DNA of 64,000 nt from Pseudoips prasinana (Eukaryota; Arthropoda; Insecta; Lepidoptera; Nolidae): the NCBI GenBank assembly GCA_951640165.1, contig OX621266.1, positions 5,766,001 to 5,830,000 of the forward strand. Reading direction: 5' to 3'. Below the pieces are notes generated by a model. That model was not told the DNA's origin. It did no database searches and was given only the letters and a program-made list of their open reading frames with translations. Position 1 is the stretch's first letter. Each line of letters starts with the position of its first letter. The position numbers were made by a program, and so were the translations under genes. This document shows, in pieces, positions 20,095 to 30,900 of the stretch.

Positions 20095-20457
20095 TATGTT
20101 TTTTTATTATTATTTTGATGTTGATAATATTTTGCCACGGAGACGTTATACTGCCTTCACAATTAGAATTTGGCGCCGTTATCCGTAAATACCTTTGACA
20201 ACACAGATCTCGAATACTTTCCATGTACATGTTGCTAGATTCTAAATACAGTAGCGGAGTAGTAAGTTGATGTTTCGTATAATTCAATAGGTAAATACGT
20301 AAATCTAATCAAAGTCCAATTGTACAAAATTTGTCTATAGGAACATTTGTACTAGATATAAATAAAGTATATCTTTGTAAGATCAAATATTACGATCGAT
20401 TGTTTTGAAAAAAAATAAGGTTATCTATTTTGACATGTCAGAATAATGTTGCCAGTT

Positions 20458-20944
20458 TTGGAACAAATATTCGGTATGATTTTAGGTGTTATTACGTAAG
20501 GGGACAAATTTTACGAATAGATGAGATATTAACACATAGGTGACTTCTTAGGATTTTAAAGAGAATTACTGACAGTAATAGGTAGTATAAAGGTGTTGAT
20601 AAGTTAATAGGTAGAATTATGTGGTAAATAAATTTTCTATGGATCTGAACACCAATTATAATTTTGTTACATGCATAAAGTTCTTAATTACTCTTTGGAA
20701 AACATTTAAAAACAGACATCATTATAAATAAAACATGGTGCGCATCGTTTTTCTGTGAATTATTATTATTATCGAACTATTTAGAAAATAACGAGTGAGA
20801 CATAAAAATAGATTTATTAATTATCAACAATCCACATTCCAATTTTTATTATGAGAAACGGAACATTGTTGTATCAGCTGTGAACGGCAAAGTCAACTAC
20901 TTTTCTTTTGTTTTCGGCCCTAGCTTCTTCGGCCTTATGAGAAT
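20458..20944. other. AT-rich spacer, nothing recognised
   Basis: No reading frame, RNA gene or known repeat could be supported between family A copy 1 and the THAP element. Confidence 0.5.
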
Positions 20945-20952
20945 GTCGAATA

Positions 20953-22061
20953 CAGAGATATTATAATATAACAAGATTGCGCACTCCAAGATTTAGTTCA
21001 AAGTAAAATCAACTCAAAGTCTTTAAGATACAGTCCATTTCTCTTTGTAGTGTACCAATAGGAAAAAACGGACCACTTGAGAGGCTCTAGTGCTAGAATC
21101 TGTACCTGTCTAACAGATGGCCAGCCTAAAAATAACTTACTTGACGTATAAAATAGTAGAATTTTTGGTCAAACACCTAGGATCATGTTTTCATATAACT
21201 ATAATCAAATAATTTTTATTTATTTAAGACGTACACAACGTTTTTTTAAACTATGTCTTATTCTTTGATAGCTTTTTAAATACATTTAATTTGGGTTTAG
21301 TAAATTCAATAGCAGTATTTATAAGAAATGACGTTTACCACACTCAATTTGTAAACAAATATGGCGAATGTTTGTTTTGAAATTATTTATCGTATTGTGC
21401 TGCAATCCAGTTCCAATTTGCTTAAAAATGGTTTTAACTTGTTGCGTGAAAGGGTGTAAAAGTGAGGGTCATCTGGGGAGTGGTATATCTTTTCATGTAA
21501 GTGTTATCTTGTAATGTTTCTATATTTTGGCTAAGTTCAGCAACAGGGTAACCATTCGTTACGTATTTAATGGATCGTTTTTCTAGATTTCCCAAAAACG
21601 AGGAATTGAAAAAAAAATGGATGAATATTGTTCCCGGTAAATTTACAAAATACGCGGTAGTTTGTGGATTACATTTTAAACAAGAAGATTTTTCAAGTGT
21701 TTCTGGTGCGTTCAAGAAACGTCTGAAAATAGATGCTATTCCATCAAATTTCAAAACAACAAACATCAAAAAAGAATATAAGTAAATAAAACATATAATA
21801 TACTTGAAAACTATTTGGATACATTACGTTTTATATATAGATCCTTTAAAAGCACTGCACAGGTAGTATGATTATACTTCAAAAGTAAGTTTATTCATTC
21901 TCATAAAAACAAAATTTTAAATTTGGCGCGTTAAAACATTCGCATAATTCCACGACGCATGGTCACTCTATTAGAAGGAGATGCCATCCAAAACAGCGAC
22001 TTCTTGCTCGGGCCGTTTTTGCTCCCTCAGTGCGCAATCTTGTTATATTATAATATCTTTG
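20953..22061 (+). mobile_element. P- or hAT-like DNA transposon carrying a THAP-domain gene (element 1)
   Basis: The ends CAGAGATATTATAATATAAC and, inverted, CAAAGATATTATAATATAAC form TIRs that continue to ATTGCGCACT, about 33 bp with one mismatch. GTCGAATA (20945-20952) and GTCGAATC (22062-22069) flank it and differ at one base, consistent with an 8-bp target duplication. The 1.1-kb element contains only a THAP module and no transposase catalytic domain, so it is non-autonomous. P elements make 8-bp duplications and carry an N-terminal THAP domain. hAT elements also make 8-bp duplications. Confidence 0.85.
21428..21785 (+). pseudogene. THAP-domain protein, two exons
   Basis: Exon 1 (21428-21496) starts at ATG, encodes MVLTCCVKGCKSEGHLGSGI and SFH, and ends at GTAAGT. 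Exon 2 (from 21587, after TTTTTCTAG) encodes FPKNEELKKKWMNIVPG, the VVCGLHF block and the AIPSNF block, ending at a TAA after 21785. Together they give the zinc-binding C2CH set (C-x4-C, then C-x2-H) and the C-terminal proline motif of a THAP DNA-binding domain. Exon 1 ends on a full codon while exon 2 needs two more bases, so simple splicing shifts the frame. The gene is probably decayed, or uses an unseen splice site. No catalytic region follows. Confidence 0.7.
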
Positions 22062-23159
22062 GTCGAATCAAAGATATTATAATATAACAAGATTGCGCAC
22101 TTGTTTTAACGCGCCAAATTTAAAATTTTGTTTTTATGAGAATGAATAAACTTACTTTTGAAATATAATCATACTACCTGTGCAGTGCTTTTAAAGTTAC
22201 TCTTCGCCCCACTGCATACCTAGGTATACGTATTCGAGATGTTTTCGTTACTAATACTTTCTTTATTTTGTATGCCTCTCTGCAAGCAATATAAATTAAA
22301 TTATACCAAGATTATTTGTAGATTTTTTAAACGTTTGGAAATTATATAATTATTTATAGTACAATTCCCGCCTAATGTAAGTGTGAGTAGTGGTAGATAT
22401 TTTGGATAAAGGCAGTAGACTTTCCAAATATTATATATTCGTTATGTATCCAAATAGTTTTCAAGTATATTATATGTTTTATTTACTTATATTCTTTTTC
22501 GCAACAAGTGTTTTGTGTCAGTCGGCTATAGTATTCTAGGATAATTATTGTAATACATATATTCAATATAGATTAGATTGTGAAAATCAGGTAACACTAA
22601 TAGACTACAGGCCCGATTTTTAAATTTATTCCACGGATAGTACTATACTCACTACCTTTATTGAAAATATCTTCTAAGTGGCTTAATCTAAACAACTGAG
22701 ATAATTTTATATCTTTTGTTATTAATAAGAGTGTAGCAATTGTCTATTTCTTACCTATGTACATAACAAACACTGACACGAGGAAACAGTAGCCTCGTTT
22801 TAGTGTTAGATATAGTGAAATAGACAATTATTCATCATCATCAATAATTATATAACTAATTAAAACTAAAATTATCACATGTACGCCAACTTAAACAAAA
22901 TATACTAACTACATTGAAATGTTAGAAGTTCACATACTTAGTGGTCAAATAAGCTTGCTGTTGACAGCAAACTATGCATATTTGTGACGAGCGAAGCGAC
23001 CCCTCATTCGATTATTAAAATATAAATACCCGCAACCTTATTTTATATATTTACATATAAGTTTTAGATTTAATATTTAGAATAAATTTAGAAATTATGC
23101 TTGTTTTAAAGATAATATTGTACACGTCTGTTTTCTAATACACAGATATAAAAGAATCT

Positions 23160-23322
23160 ACCGTCTGAGGTACAGGCTCGGCCTAGTTTAGACGTTAGTG
23201 TTCACTTAGAATAATGTAATAAGTATAGAAACATACTCTTAGATTAAGAACAATGTAAACGTATCACTTAAGTCAATAAAGATTTTTATTATTTATTATT
23301 ATTATTATTATTATCATCATTA
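23160..23322 (+). repeat. LINE 3' UTR fragment with ATT tail
   Basis: The segment ends with AATAAAG (about 23277) followed by an ATT run at 23287-23318, a pattern shared by the LINE tails elsewhere in the window. It has no coding sequence, so this is a very short 5'-truncated copy. Confidence 0.5.
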
Positions 23323-23329
23323 CAACTTA

Positions 23330-23550
23330 AATAAGTCCACAGCTGGACAAGCCTCCCTCAAGAATCATCTTGAGGGGATATGCCATAATCGCCACGCTTG
23401 GCAGGCGGGTTGGCGATCGCAGTATGATGGTCGTAGTACTCAGAAGGAAGCTGCTTCCCGTCCTCTGGTAGATATTCCCTCGGGTCGACTTCTACGCCCC
23501 CCACGGGATGAGATGGGGTGATGACATTCTGATTCTGATATTTGTCGCCG
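23330..23550 (+). repeat. Interspersed repeat C, copy 3 (longest)
   Basis: The copy runs from AAGTCCACAGCTGGACAAGC through GGGTTGGCGATCGCAGTATG to GATGAGATGGGGTGATGACA and ends with a TTCTGA repeat. It matches 13795-13965 over most of its length. The orderly 3' tail suggests a retroposed element. Confidence 0.75.
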
Positions 23551-24077
23551 TCACCACACAGCAGACAATTATTACTTACGTATAAAATACTTAATATACA
23601 TTACGACAGGTTGGAAAAATCGTTTGTTGTAAGAGGCAACTATCTCGAGTAGGTATGCTTAGTGGCTGGTAGTGGGGAATAGTATTTTGTGTCAATGTGC
23701 AAAAACTCTAAAACAAATGTGAATGTTATTTGTAATAAAACAGTTAATTGCTATATCAGATTATTATTTACCGGGAACAATATTCATCCATTTTTGTTTC
23801 AAATCCTCGTTTTTGGGAAATCTAGAAAAACGATCCATTAAATACGTAACGAATGGTTACCCTGTTGCTGAACTTAGCCAAAATATAAACATTATAAGAT
23901 AACAATTAGTTGTGAAAAGAAATACCACTCCCCAGATGACCCTCACTTTTACACCCTTTTACGCAACAAGTTAAAACCATTTTTAAGCAAATTGGAACTG
24001 GATTGGAGCACAATACGATAAATAATTTCAAAACAAACATTCGGCATATTTGTTTACAAATTGAGTGTGGTAAACGA

Positions 24078-24424
24078 CATACGAATACGCCAGCCAGAGG
24101 GTTTAAAAAATACTTTAATTAATATAAAAATTGAATATTTTACAATTTAAACTTAGCGTCTAGACTCGGACGATGGTGGTACCGAAGTGAAATACATATT
24201 AATAATTACATTATAACGAATGTGGGAAAAAGGTAAAGCGCACATCTTCTGTCAGCAATAATGAAGTAGGTGCTAGGTTACACGAGGCGGCGACACGGGG
24301 CGGCGACACGCACGAGGCACAAGCTCAGCAATTACGACACTTGCGTATGATGAAATATAAGTGTGTGAAGTAAACTGCATCACGCCGCTACTCAGCATAT
24401 TCGGTGTAGGCAGGACACGTAACT
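24078..24424 (-). repeat. 3' LTR of the gypsy element
   Basis: 347 bp, matching 30540-30900. It lacks a stretch of about 26 bp after GGGTTTAAAAAA and has an extra CGCA-type tetranucleotide near 24311. In element orientation it is preceded by the purine tract GAGGGCGGAGG at 24425-24435, the usual plus-strand primer. Confidence 0.9.
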
Positions 24425-24429
24425 CCTCC

Positions 24430-25320
24430 GCCCTCAGAACAGCAACTATTCGAGAACTTTGAGTGAGAAAGTTGCTGGAATATTCCTCTCTGGATTCGAT
24501 ATACTTTGGGTATCATAGGTGATCTCTTCTGTTTTAGATTCTACAGCAACTAATTTAGTGCGTTGTCTGTAGCGGCGAACAGCGATGACGAATACGAGTA
24601 CGGCTGCACCGAATAACACTCCGTAGAAAGGGATAGTTGTATGGTATAGTGTTTCTTTCTGCTCTACGGGTTTTATATGTATTGGATGCTGAAGTAAGAT
24701 CTTGTCTTCGATATTATGTAGATTTTTCAGGTTTATAGTGCTGAGCTTGAAATGCGGGATGACTGTAGATTGATTGACATAAAAATTTGGCGAAATCTCC
24801 GCTATTTGAAAACGTTTTATAAGTAGCCTCGTTGTTCTCTCGGACGATTACTGATTCCTTCCCCAGATATGATGTTGATTAAACTTCGGGCATTCAGCCT
24901 CCATGTACATGAAGGTTTTTCCATCGGTTGCTATATAGGGATATGGGGAATAAGATTTCGGAAGGATTTGTGAGGGGCAATGCAATTGGAAAGTAAATGG
25001 AGAAATGACCGGAATTCTAAATACAAAACTATTCTATTATCTGAATAAAAATAACTATGTATTATGATTTTGTGGTATTCCCTCAAATCTGTCCATAATA
25101 TCTGATTGTGACTATATATAGTTTTCAAATGAATGACAATTCCTCTTAAAATATCAAAGCTTAACATACTATGATATGTGCTTGATGCACGAATAAAAAA
25201 TTAAACTATGTATATTCTATCCTAATTAATGCTGTAAGCATTTTAACGTATTATATAGCTAAAAGTTAATTAAACCTAACAAACTGAAATAAATTTATAT
25301 TTTATTATATATGAGCTATT
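24430..25320 (-). pseudogene. Env-like third gene of the gypsy element, broken
   Basis: Errantiviruses carry an env gene, related to baculovirus fusion proteins, between pol and the 3' LTR. This interval is in that place. An open stretch at 24931-25167 (78 codons) looks like part of an extracellular region. A frame change occurs near 25015 and a stop near 24850. Near 24595-24660 another frame gives a hydrophobic run rich in V, F, A and G followed by basic residues, compatible with a membrane anchor and short tail. The N-terminal part and a furin-like site were not identified. The call rests mainly on position and hydrophobic pattern. Confidence 0.5.
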
Positions 25321-25328
25321 CTAGTGCC

Positions 25329-26159
25329 TTAGTCAGGTGGGCGGTCCAAGTTACCAGAAGTAGTCTGTAACAATTTTGATGATTTAGGGATACGTTTAAG
25401 TCGATTTTTGGCAATGGGGCCTCTCTTTTTAGACGTGTATATATGTATCGGTAAGTCAGCTAGCACGGTATCATGCGTATAACGGGATGCGGTCTTTTGT
25501 CGGCTTGCCAATGGGTTGGTAATAAATACTTGTTGATCGGGTTGGTACTCAATTTCTGGTTCACGGGTCTTATTACGGTTTTTGATTAAATTAGTGCGAT
25601 TTTCCAAAGAAGACTCATTTATTAAATTATATACGGTCTTCATTTGCTCGCGATGATTTAAAATATATTGTTGCATTAAGTGCTCGGATAAATCTAAACT
25701 TAGGGGGTCACGAGGGTCAAAATGACCTCGAATTATATCGTGGGGTCTACATTTCGAAAAACTATGTATTGAACTATTGTACGCTAGTAATGCATAAGGC
25801 ATTAGATTAATGATAGGTTCATTTTTTCGCTCAAGTTGTAAAATTCGCAAATGCTCTAACAATGTAAGGTGAAACCGTTCAATTATTCCGTTATCGTTCG
25901 GTGAATGCGCTAAAGTTCTGTGATGTATTATTTTATGCAGTCTTACGAATTCTGAAAAAAGTTGGTTCGTAAATTCCGTACCATTGTCTGTAATAATAGT
26001 CATGGGGAGTCCGTGATGAGTACAGTAAGTCAATAGGGCTTGTAAAATACTGACAGCCGTACCATCTCTCAAATGGTACGCTTGCCCATATTTCGAAAAA
26101 ACATCCATAAATGTTAAATATTTTTCGTTTTGTACAGTAAAAAGGTCTAAATGCACTCT
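25329..26159 (-). pseudogene. gypsy integrase, C-terminal part of pol
   Basis: The 276-codon piece holds the integrase catalytic core. The first aspartate is in MHLDLF, the second in ITDNGTEF and the glutamate in NGIIERFH, about 36 residues later, the D-D-35-E arrangement. A C-terminal basic region follows, ending GNLDRPPD. It lies in the same frame as the upstream pol ORF and is separated from it only by the TAA at 26160-26162. The split is thus a single nonsense change, not a gene boundary. Confidence 0.9.
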
Positions 26160-28930
26160 TTCTTAGGGTTTTGTTGCGGGTGGAACTACATTAAATTGGG
26201 GTCTAATTGGATTGCGGTCATACTTTGATTGCCCACATATTGTGCATTCATTAATATATTTAGTGATTTCCTCTTTCATTTTAGGCCAAAAATATCTACG
26301 GGATAGAGCGAGATAGCACTCAGTTATGCCACGATGATTGGTTTTGCCTTCGTGGTAATGTTTTATTATTTCCTGCTGTTTTAAGTATTCTTTTACATCC
26401 TCTAATTCGTTTTTAGTGAGAACTAAGTTCATAGATGAACTTTTAAAATTATTTTGAATAATCGGAATAATTGAATACATCCCTAAGGGTGGTGTAATTT
26501 TAATAGCAGTTTTCACTTTTGGATTTACGTATTCTTTTATTGCATTTACTACGTCATGTTCTAAGTTAGATTCGGAAACTTGTATAAAGGTACGCGTGTG
26601 CATGTCAAAGGGTTTTGTAGCGGTCGGACGTCGTTTAATGTCACCTACTATCGTGAAACATATTTGTCTATGAAACTTATTTAATGGTTCGTCTGTTATG
26701 GGGATTTCTAGGATGGGGTTTTCATCACTAGTATGGACGGTAACTGTCGTAGAACCTGATTGAGATGGAGGTTTTTCAGTTGGGTTAACTATAAGCGATT
26801 CGGTTTCCTCATTGTTTAATTGTATTCGGGACAATGCGTCGGCATTTGTGTTAGATTTCCCTTTTTTGTACACTATTGTATAGTCATATTCACTTAGTTT
26901 AAGGCGCCATCTGGTCAATCTAGAGTTAGGTTCCTTTAAATTCATTATCCACTGAAGCGGCTTGTGGTCAGTGATAATTTTAAACTTACGACCAAAAAGA
27001 TATGGCCTAAAGTATTTGGTCGCCCATACTATAGCTAAAAGCTCCTTCTCAATGGTACTATAATTTACTTCGCTGTCATTGAGAGTTCTGGATGCATAAC
27101 AGATGGGTTTATCTGATCCCACCGGACCTTGAGAGAGGATAGCTCCAATTGCTACATTTGAAGCGTCCGTAGTCAGTATGAATTCTTTAGAAAAGTCTGG
27201 GTACTGTAGTATAGGGTCATTAGTCAGTAGGGACTTACATTTTTCAAAGCAGTTTATATATTCAGAGTCTATTACAATTTTCTTCGATTTTTTCAGGCAT
27301 TTAGTCATAGGTTTAGTAATATGAGCGAAGTCTGGTATGAATTTACGGTAATATCCTAGTAGTCCCAAAAATTGTTTGATTTCCCTAGGTGTCTTAGGAA
27401 TGGGGTATTTTTGAATGGCTGAAATTTTTTCAGGGTTAGGTTTAATACCTTCCCTACTTATTATATGGCCTAAATATGGTGTCTCCAGCTTTAAAAATTC
27501 TGACTTATCCATCTGTATTTTAAAGTTAGAATCACGCAATCTATTAAAAACTTTCTCTAGATTTATCATCATTTTCTGTAGAGAAGTACTGAAAACGATG
27601 ATATCGTCAAGGTACACAAGACAAATTTCATTTTGAAGGCCACGGAGTACCTCGTCCATCACCCTCTGGAACGTTGAAGGGCTGTTCTTTAAACCCATGG
27701 GCATTCTCAAAAACTCGAAATGTCCGTGCTCGACAGTAAATGCTGTCTTAGAAATGTCCTCTGGATGGGTCTGAATTTGATAAAAACCTGAAGAAAGGTC
27801 TAACGTTGTAAAATATTGGCATCTACCAAGCTTGTCAAGAACGTCAGATATGTTGGGGATAGGATACTTGTCACTAATAGTCTTGTCATTTAATTTACGA
27901 TAGTCAACCACAAGTCTCCACTTTTGTTTTCCGGTCGCGTCAATTTTCTTAGGAACTACCCATATGGGTGAGCTCCATGCGGAGTCTGAGGGTCTTATGA
28001 TCCCTTGTTCTAACATTTTAGCAATTTGGTCTTTTACCTCCTCTCGATGTACGTAAGGGTAGCGATAACTTTTGGTGTGAATGGGAATTTCGTCGGTTGT
28101 CCTAATACGATGTTTTATTTTATTAGTGAAACTAAGGGGCTCGTTATCTAAATAAAATACGTCGGCGTAACGACTACATAACTTTTCCAAATTAGCTTTT
28201 TCCTCGGCGTTTAAATGATCAGTTCGTAATTTCGATAATACCCTATTTACGCGTTGGGGGTCTAACTCAGTACTCGCACATTCAGTATTAAACGAATATG
28301 CTTGCAAAGGGTAATTAAAATGTTCACATGATATAATTATATCGCGGTTCGTTGGGTTTTCTAACTCTAAGATACCTATTTCATCGGTAACAGTAGTAAT
28401 GCATTCATGAACAATGCAATGACACATGATCTGCTCGTTCACGTATACGTCACCGTCATAGTTATACATCGGTACTTTTACCAATCTACTAGAATGGGCA
28501 GGAATTATTTCCTGAGAATTTAAAGTTCTACACTTATACAGTAACATAGGTATGCTTGTATTTTCTGTGATTAAAAAGTTATGTTTTAAATCTATTTGGC
28601 AGTTGTTTAAAATATCTAACCCTAAAAGTCCATCGAAATGATTATGGAATCTATAGACGAATAACTTAATTAATTTTTGTTCGTTAAATTCGGAGAAATT
28701 AGGCAACGTTATAGAAAAATCATGTACAGTAGTTGAACGAGAACTGGTTACCTCAAAGGGGTCAACATTTAAGGGGATGTGTGAAAAAAAATTTTCGACA
28801 GCCTCGGGGCTTATAAAAGACTGGTTTGCCCCGGTATCTACCAGTAATTTGAGTGGGGGGTCCGCTATCTGTATATAACGAAGTTCCCGTTTAGTTTGTA
28901 AATTTAATTCTATTCTGGTTCGGTTCTCGT
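26160..28930 (-). pseudogene. gypsy pol: protease, reverse transcriptase, RNase H, integrase N-terminus
   Basis: The frame overlaps the end of gag in the -1 frame, as expected for ribosomal frameshifting, and has no ATG of its own. The protease active site DTGA lies at about 28833. RT follows with WRLVVDYRKLN, LDLSSGFYQI, the FLRMPMGL block and the catalytic YLDD near 27610. RNase H shows TTDAS, the YSTIEKELLAIVW glutamate and TDHKPL. The integrase zinc finger (H-x-H type start, CTIC end) is at about 26220-26360. A TAA at 26160-26162 cuts the polyprotein just before the integrase core. All visible catalytic residues upstream are intact. Confidence 0.93.
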
Positions 28931-30154
28931 CAAAGCCTTGTGAATATCCGAGTCGTCATATGTCATATCGTACTGTCTGTCGTCCTCACTATATTGGTTA
29001 TAATTGTCCATATAATTGTTATCGTCGCAAGAAAGATACTCGACACCGTTCTCGTCATAGTAGTCGGGATGGTATAATAAGTCGTCATTAGGGTCGGCGG
29101 TCATGTTGAAATTAAGTTGTTGGGATTTTAAATAATTTGTGGGTGGCGGATTGCCAAATTTCTGCCAATCATGTCCTCTAATGGTTGGTGGAAGGGTTTT
29201 TTGAATAAAATGGCTGACACCACTCATCGGCTTGGGCCCAGATGAATGTGGTTGTTCAACTCTTTGGGGTAGCTTGAAGACGTTACTACGGGGGTTGTAA
29301 TTTGGTGGAGGTGCGCGAAATATTTGTTGAGTACGATTATACATAGGGGCTCGCGATTGCGGCTGCCCTGGTGGGTGGTTAAATTTAAACGCGGGTTTCC
29401 ATTGCGGGGGTTGCGGGGGCTGTGATGGTATCTGCATTTGTGTAGGCATGTGCCAACTCGGACCTAAATAAGTGGAAGGTGAAATATGTACAGTACCTGC
29501 AGATCTCGAAAAATTCGGCTGCTGCGCGTAATGCGCTAAATGTGCGTTGCGCCTATCGGCTACCGGCTCACTTCTCTGCTGTAGGTACATTACATTTTGT
29601 TCATCGTTGACAAATTCCAAAGCCTTTTCCATTGATTCGGGCCTCATGCATCTGATACGGGACCCTAAAGGTTCTTTAAGACCTCTTATAAAAGCTTTTA
29701 ATGTTAATTTTTTATACAACTCGCGTTTTGCGAGGATAGTGGTATTTAACTCATCATGTAAGGTAACATACGTCATTACCATACTGAAAAGGTTTTGGCA
29801 TCTGTCATAAAATTCCTGCGGGGTGCTATTTCCTTGGGATGACATAGAAATGTCATTGTACAGGGCGGCTTCATCCCTTTGATCGGCAAAATTGCTAATT
29901 AATAATGAACGTATTTCTAGCCAACTGGACGGAATACCATTTGAATTAATTGTCGCAGCTGCAGGGCCAACAATTTTATTTAAAATGCAATTTATTAAAC
30001 AAATATTGGTTAATCTAAAATTCGGGTCTTCTTTTACGTAGGCCTCAACTAACGTATTACATACTGCGATAAACCTAGTCAAAACGTTTGGGTTGCCATC
30101 AAATTCCGGCACTGCCCTCACGGCCTTATATATTTCGTCCATGCTAAAAGACAT
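28910..30154 (-). CDS. gypsy gag
   Basis: I place the start at the ATG at 30154 (MSFSMDEIYKAVRAVPEFDG), although the frame is open further upstream into the leader. The first 250 residues show the alpha-helical capsid pattern of errantivirus Gag (FDGNPNVLTRFI, STPQEFYDRC, AFIRGLKEPL). A proline-, glutamine- and asparagine-rich middle and an acidic tyrosine-rich end follow. No CCHC zinc knuckle is visible, as in some gypsy Gags. The TAG at 28910-28912 lies inside the pol overlap. About 415 residues, a normal length. It would form particles packaging element RNA. Confidence 0.88.
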   Translation of the reverse strand: MSFSMDEIYKAVRAVPEFDGNPNVLTRFIAVCNTLVEAYVKEDPNFRLTNICLINCILNKIVGPAAATINSNGIPSSWLEIRSLLISNFADQRDEAALYNDISMSSQGNSTPQEFYDRCQNLFSMVMTYVTLHDELNTTILAKRELYKKLTLKAFIRGLKEPLGSRIRCMRPESMEKALEFVNDEQNVMYLQQRSEPVADRRNAHLAHYAQQPNFSRSAGTVHISPSTYLGPSWHMPTQMQIPSQPPQPPQWKPAFKFNHPPGQPQSRAPMYNRTQQIFRAPPPNYNPRSNVFKLPQRVEQPHSSGPKPMSGVSHFIQKTLPPTIRGHDWQKFGNPPPTNYLKSQQLNFNMTADPNDDLLYHPDYYDENGVEYLSCDDNNYMDNYNQYSEDDRQYDMTYDDSDIHKALTRTEPE

Positions 30155-30525
30155 AATTTCTAAGTCACTATAAAATAAAGTATCTAATTCTAACTCACTA
30201 GAGTCCAATTTTCTAGACTCGTCTAAATACCTATTTCTACGGCCCTGTCGATCTAAGACAGGTGTCTCTCCGGTTCTCCGTGGATGGAAAATTTTGAAGG
30301 AGGGACAAGGAAGCAACACTTAGAAAAACTTTCAAAGTACTTACATAAAAATCTGCATATCTGGTCTTCTTCTTGTATTGATTATTTAATACGCCCTCGG
30401 CCGGTGTAGTCTTCTTAAGATTCGACTCTTCGGTGAAGCACTGGAGAATGCAGGCAGCGACTATACGGAGTCAGCAGAACAACGACTTCTGAAGGTCTAC
30501 GCGCCGCGAAACTGCCCCGAAGAAC

Positions 30526-30539
30526 GACCGACTGCGCCA
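30526..30539 (-). other. Primer-binding site of the gypsy element
   Basis: Immediately inside the 5' LTR, element orientation reads TGGCGCAGTCGGT. This is complementary to the 3' end (CCGACTGCG plus CCA) that I recall for insect tRNA-Ser. The position fixes the LTR boundary at 30540. Confidence 0.7.
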
Positions 30540-30900
30540 CATACGAATACGCCAGCCAGAGGGTTTAAAAAAAACCCAGATGATTATACTTATACTTTAA
30601 TTAATATAAAAATTGAATATTACAATTTGAACTTAGCGTCTAGACTCGGACGATGGTGGTACCGAAGTGAAATACATATTAATAATTACATTATAACGAA
30701 TGTGGGAAAAAGGTAAAGCGCACATCTTCTGTCAGCAATAATGAAGTAGGTGCTAGGTTACACGAGGCGGCGACACGGGGCGGCGACACGAGGCACAAGC
30801 TCAGCAATTACGACACTTGCGTATGATGAAATATAAGTGTGTGAAGTAAACTGCATCACGCCGCTACTCAGCATATTCGGTGTAGGCAGGACACGTAACT
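30540..30900 (-). repeat. 5' LTR of the gypsy element
   Basis: 361 bp, ending in element orientation at CGTATTCGTATG beside the primer-binding site. It is longer than the other LTR by the segment CCCAGATGATTATACTTATA. Its outer edge (30900/30901) joins family A sequence directly. Confidence 0.9.

Larger units (their letters stand above)
16517..20457 (+). repeat. Composite repeat family A, copy 1
   Basis: This 3.9-kb segment recurs inverted at 30901-44848 (interrupted) and forward at 46146-49834. All copies hold the same ordered parts: about 0.5-kb tandem units at the start, a MITE with GCGGC-rich ends, a second hairpin MITE, a short exon-like block, a GC-rich block, a tRNA-like block and an AT-rich end stopping at CATGTCAGAATAATGTTGCCAGTTTT. 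Copy 1 also has a SINE (19842-20094) missing from copy 3. No transposase or RT is encoded, and no terminal repeats were found. The nature of the unit is unknown. It may be a large non-autonomous element or a duplicated genomic segment. Confidence 0.85.
22069..24077 (-). mobile_element. Second THAP transposon, inverted and interrupted (element 2)
   Basis: The element starts with the same terminus as element 1, abutting it head to head. Going right, 22101-22200 is the reverse complement of 21841-21945, 22440-22500 of 21775-21835 and 23768-24077 of 21326-21660. Between these lie sequences absent from element 1 (about 240 bp and 1.27 kb, the latter including a LINE tail and repeat C). The THAP exon 1 region is preserved at about 23925-23995 (minus). 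The far terminus is missing because the gypsy LTR begins at 24078. Confidence 0.75.
24078..30900 (-). mobile_element. Degraded Ty3/gypsy (errantivirus-like) LTR retrotransposon
   Basis: On the minus strand the order is LTR, primer-binding site, gag, pol, env-like remnant, purine tract, LTR. The LTRs (30540-30900 and 24078-24424) start AGTTACGTGTCC in element orientation, the AGT start seen in errantivirus-type LTRs. They differ by a 26-bp indel, a 4-bp indel and a few substitutions, so the insertion is not recent. The flanks do not form a target duplication: the left side is THAP element 2 and the right side is family A. Pol has an in-frame stop and env is broken, so this is a dead copy. Confidence 0.92.
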
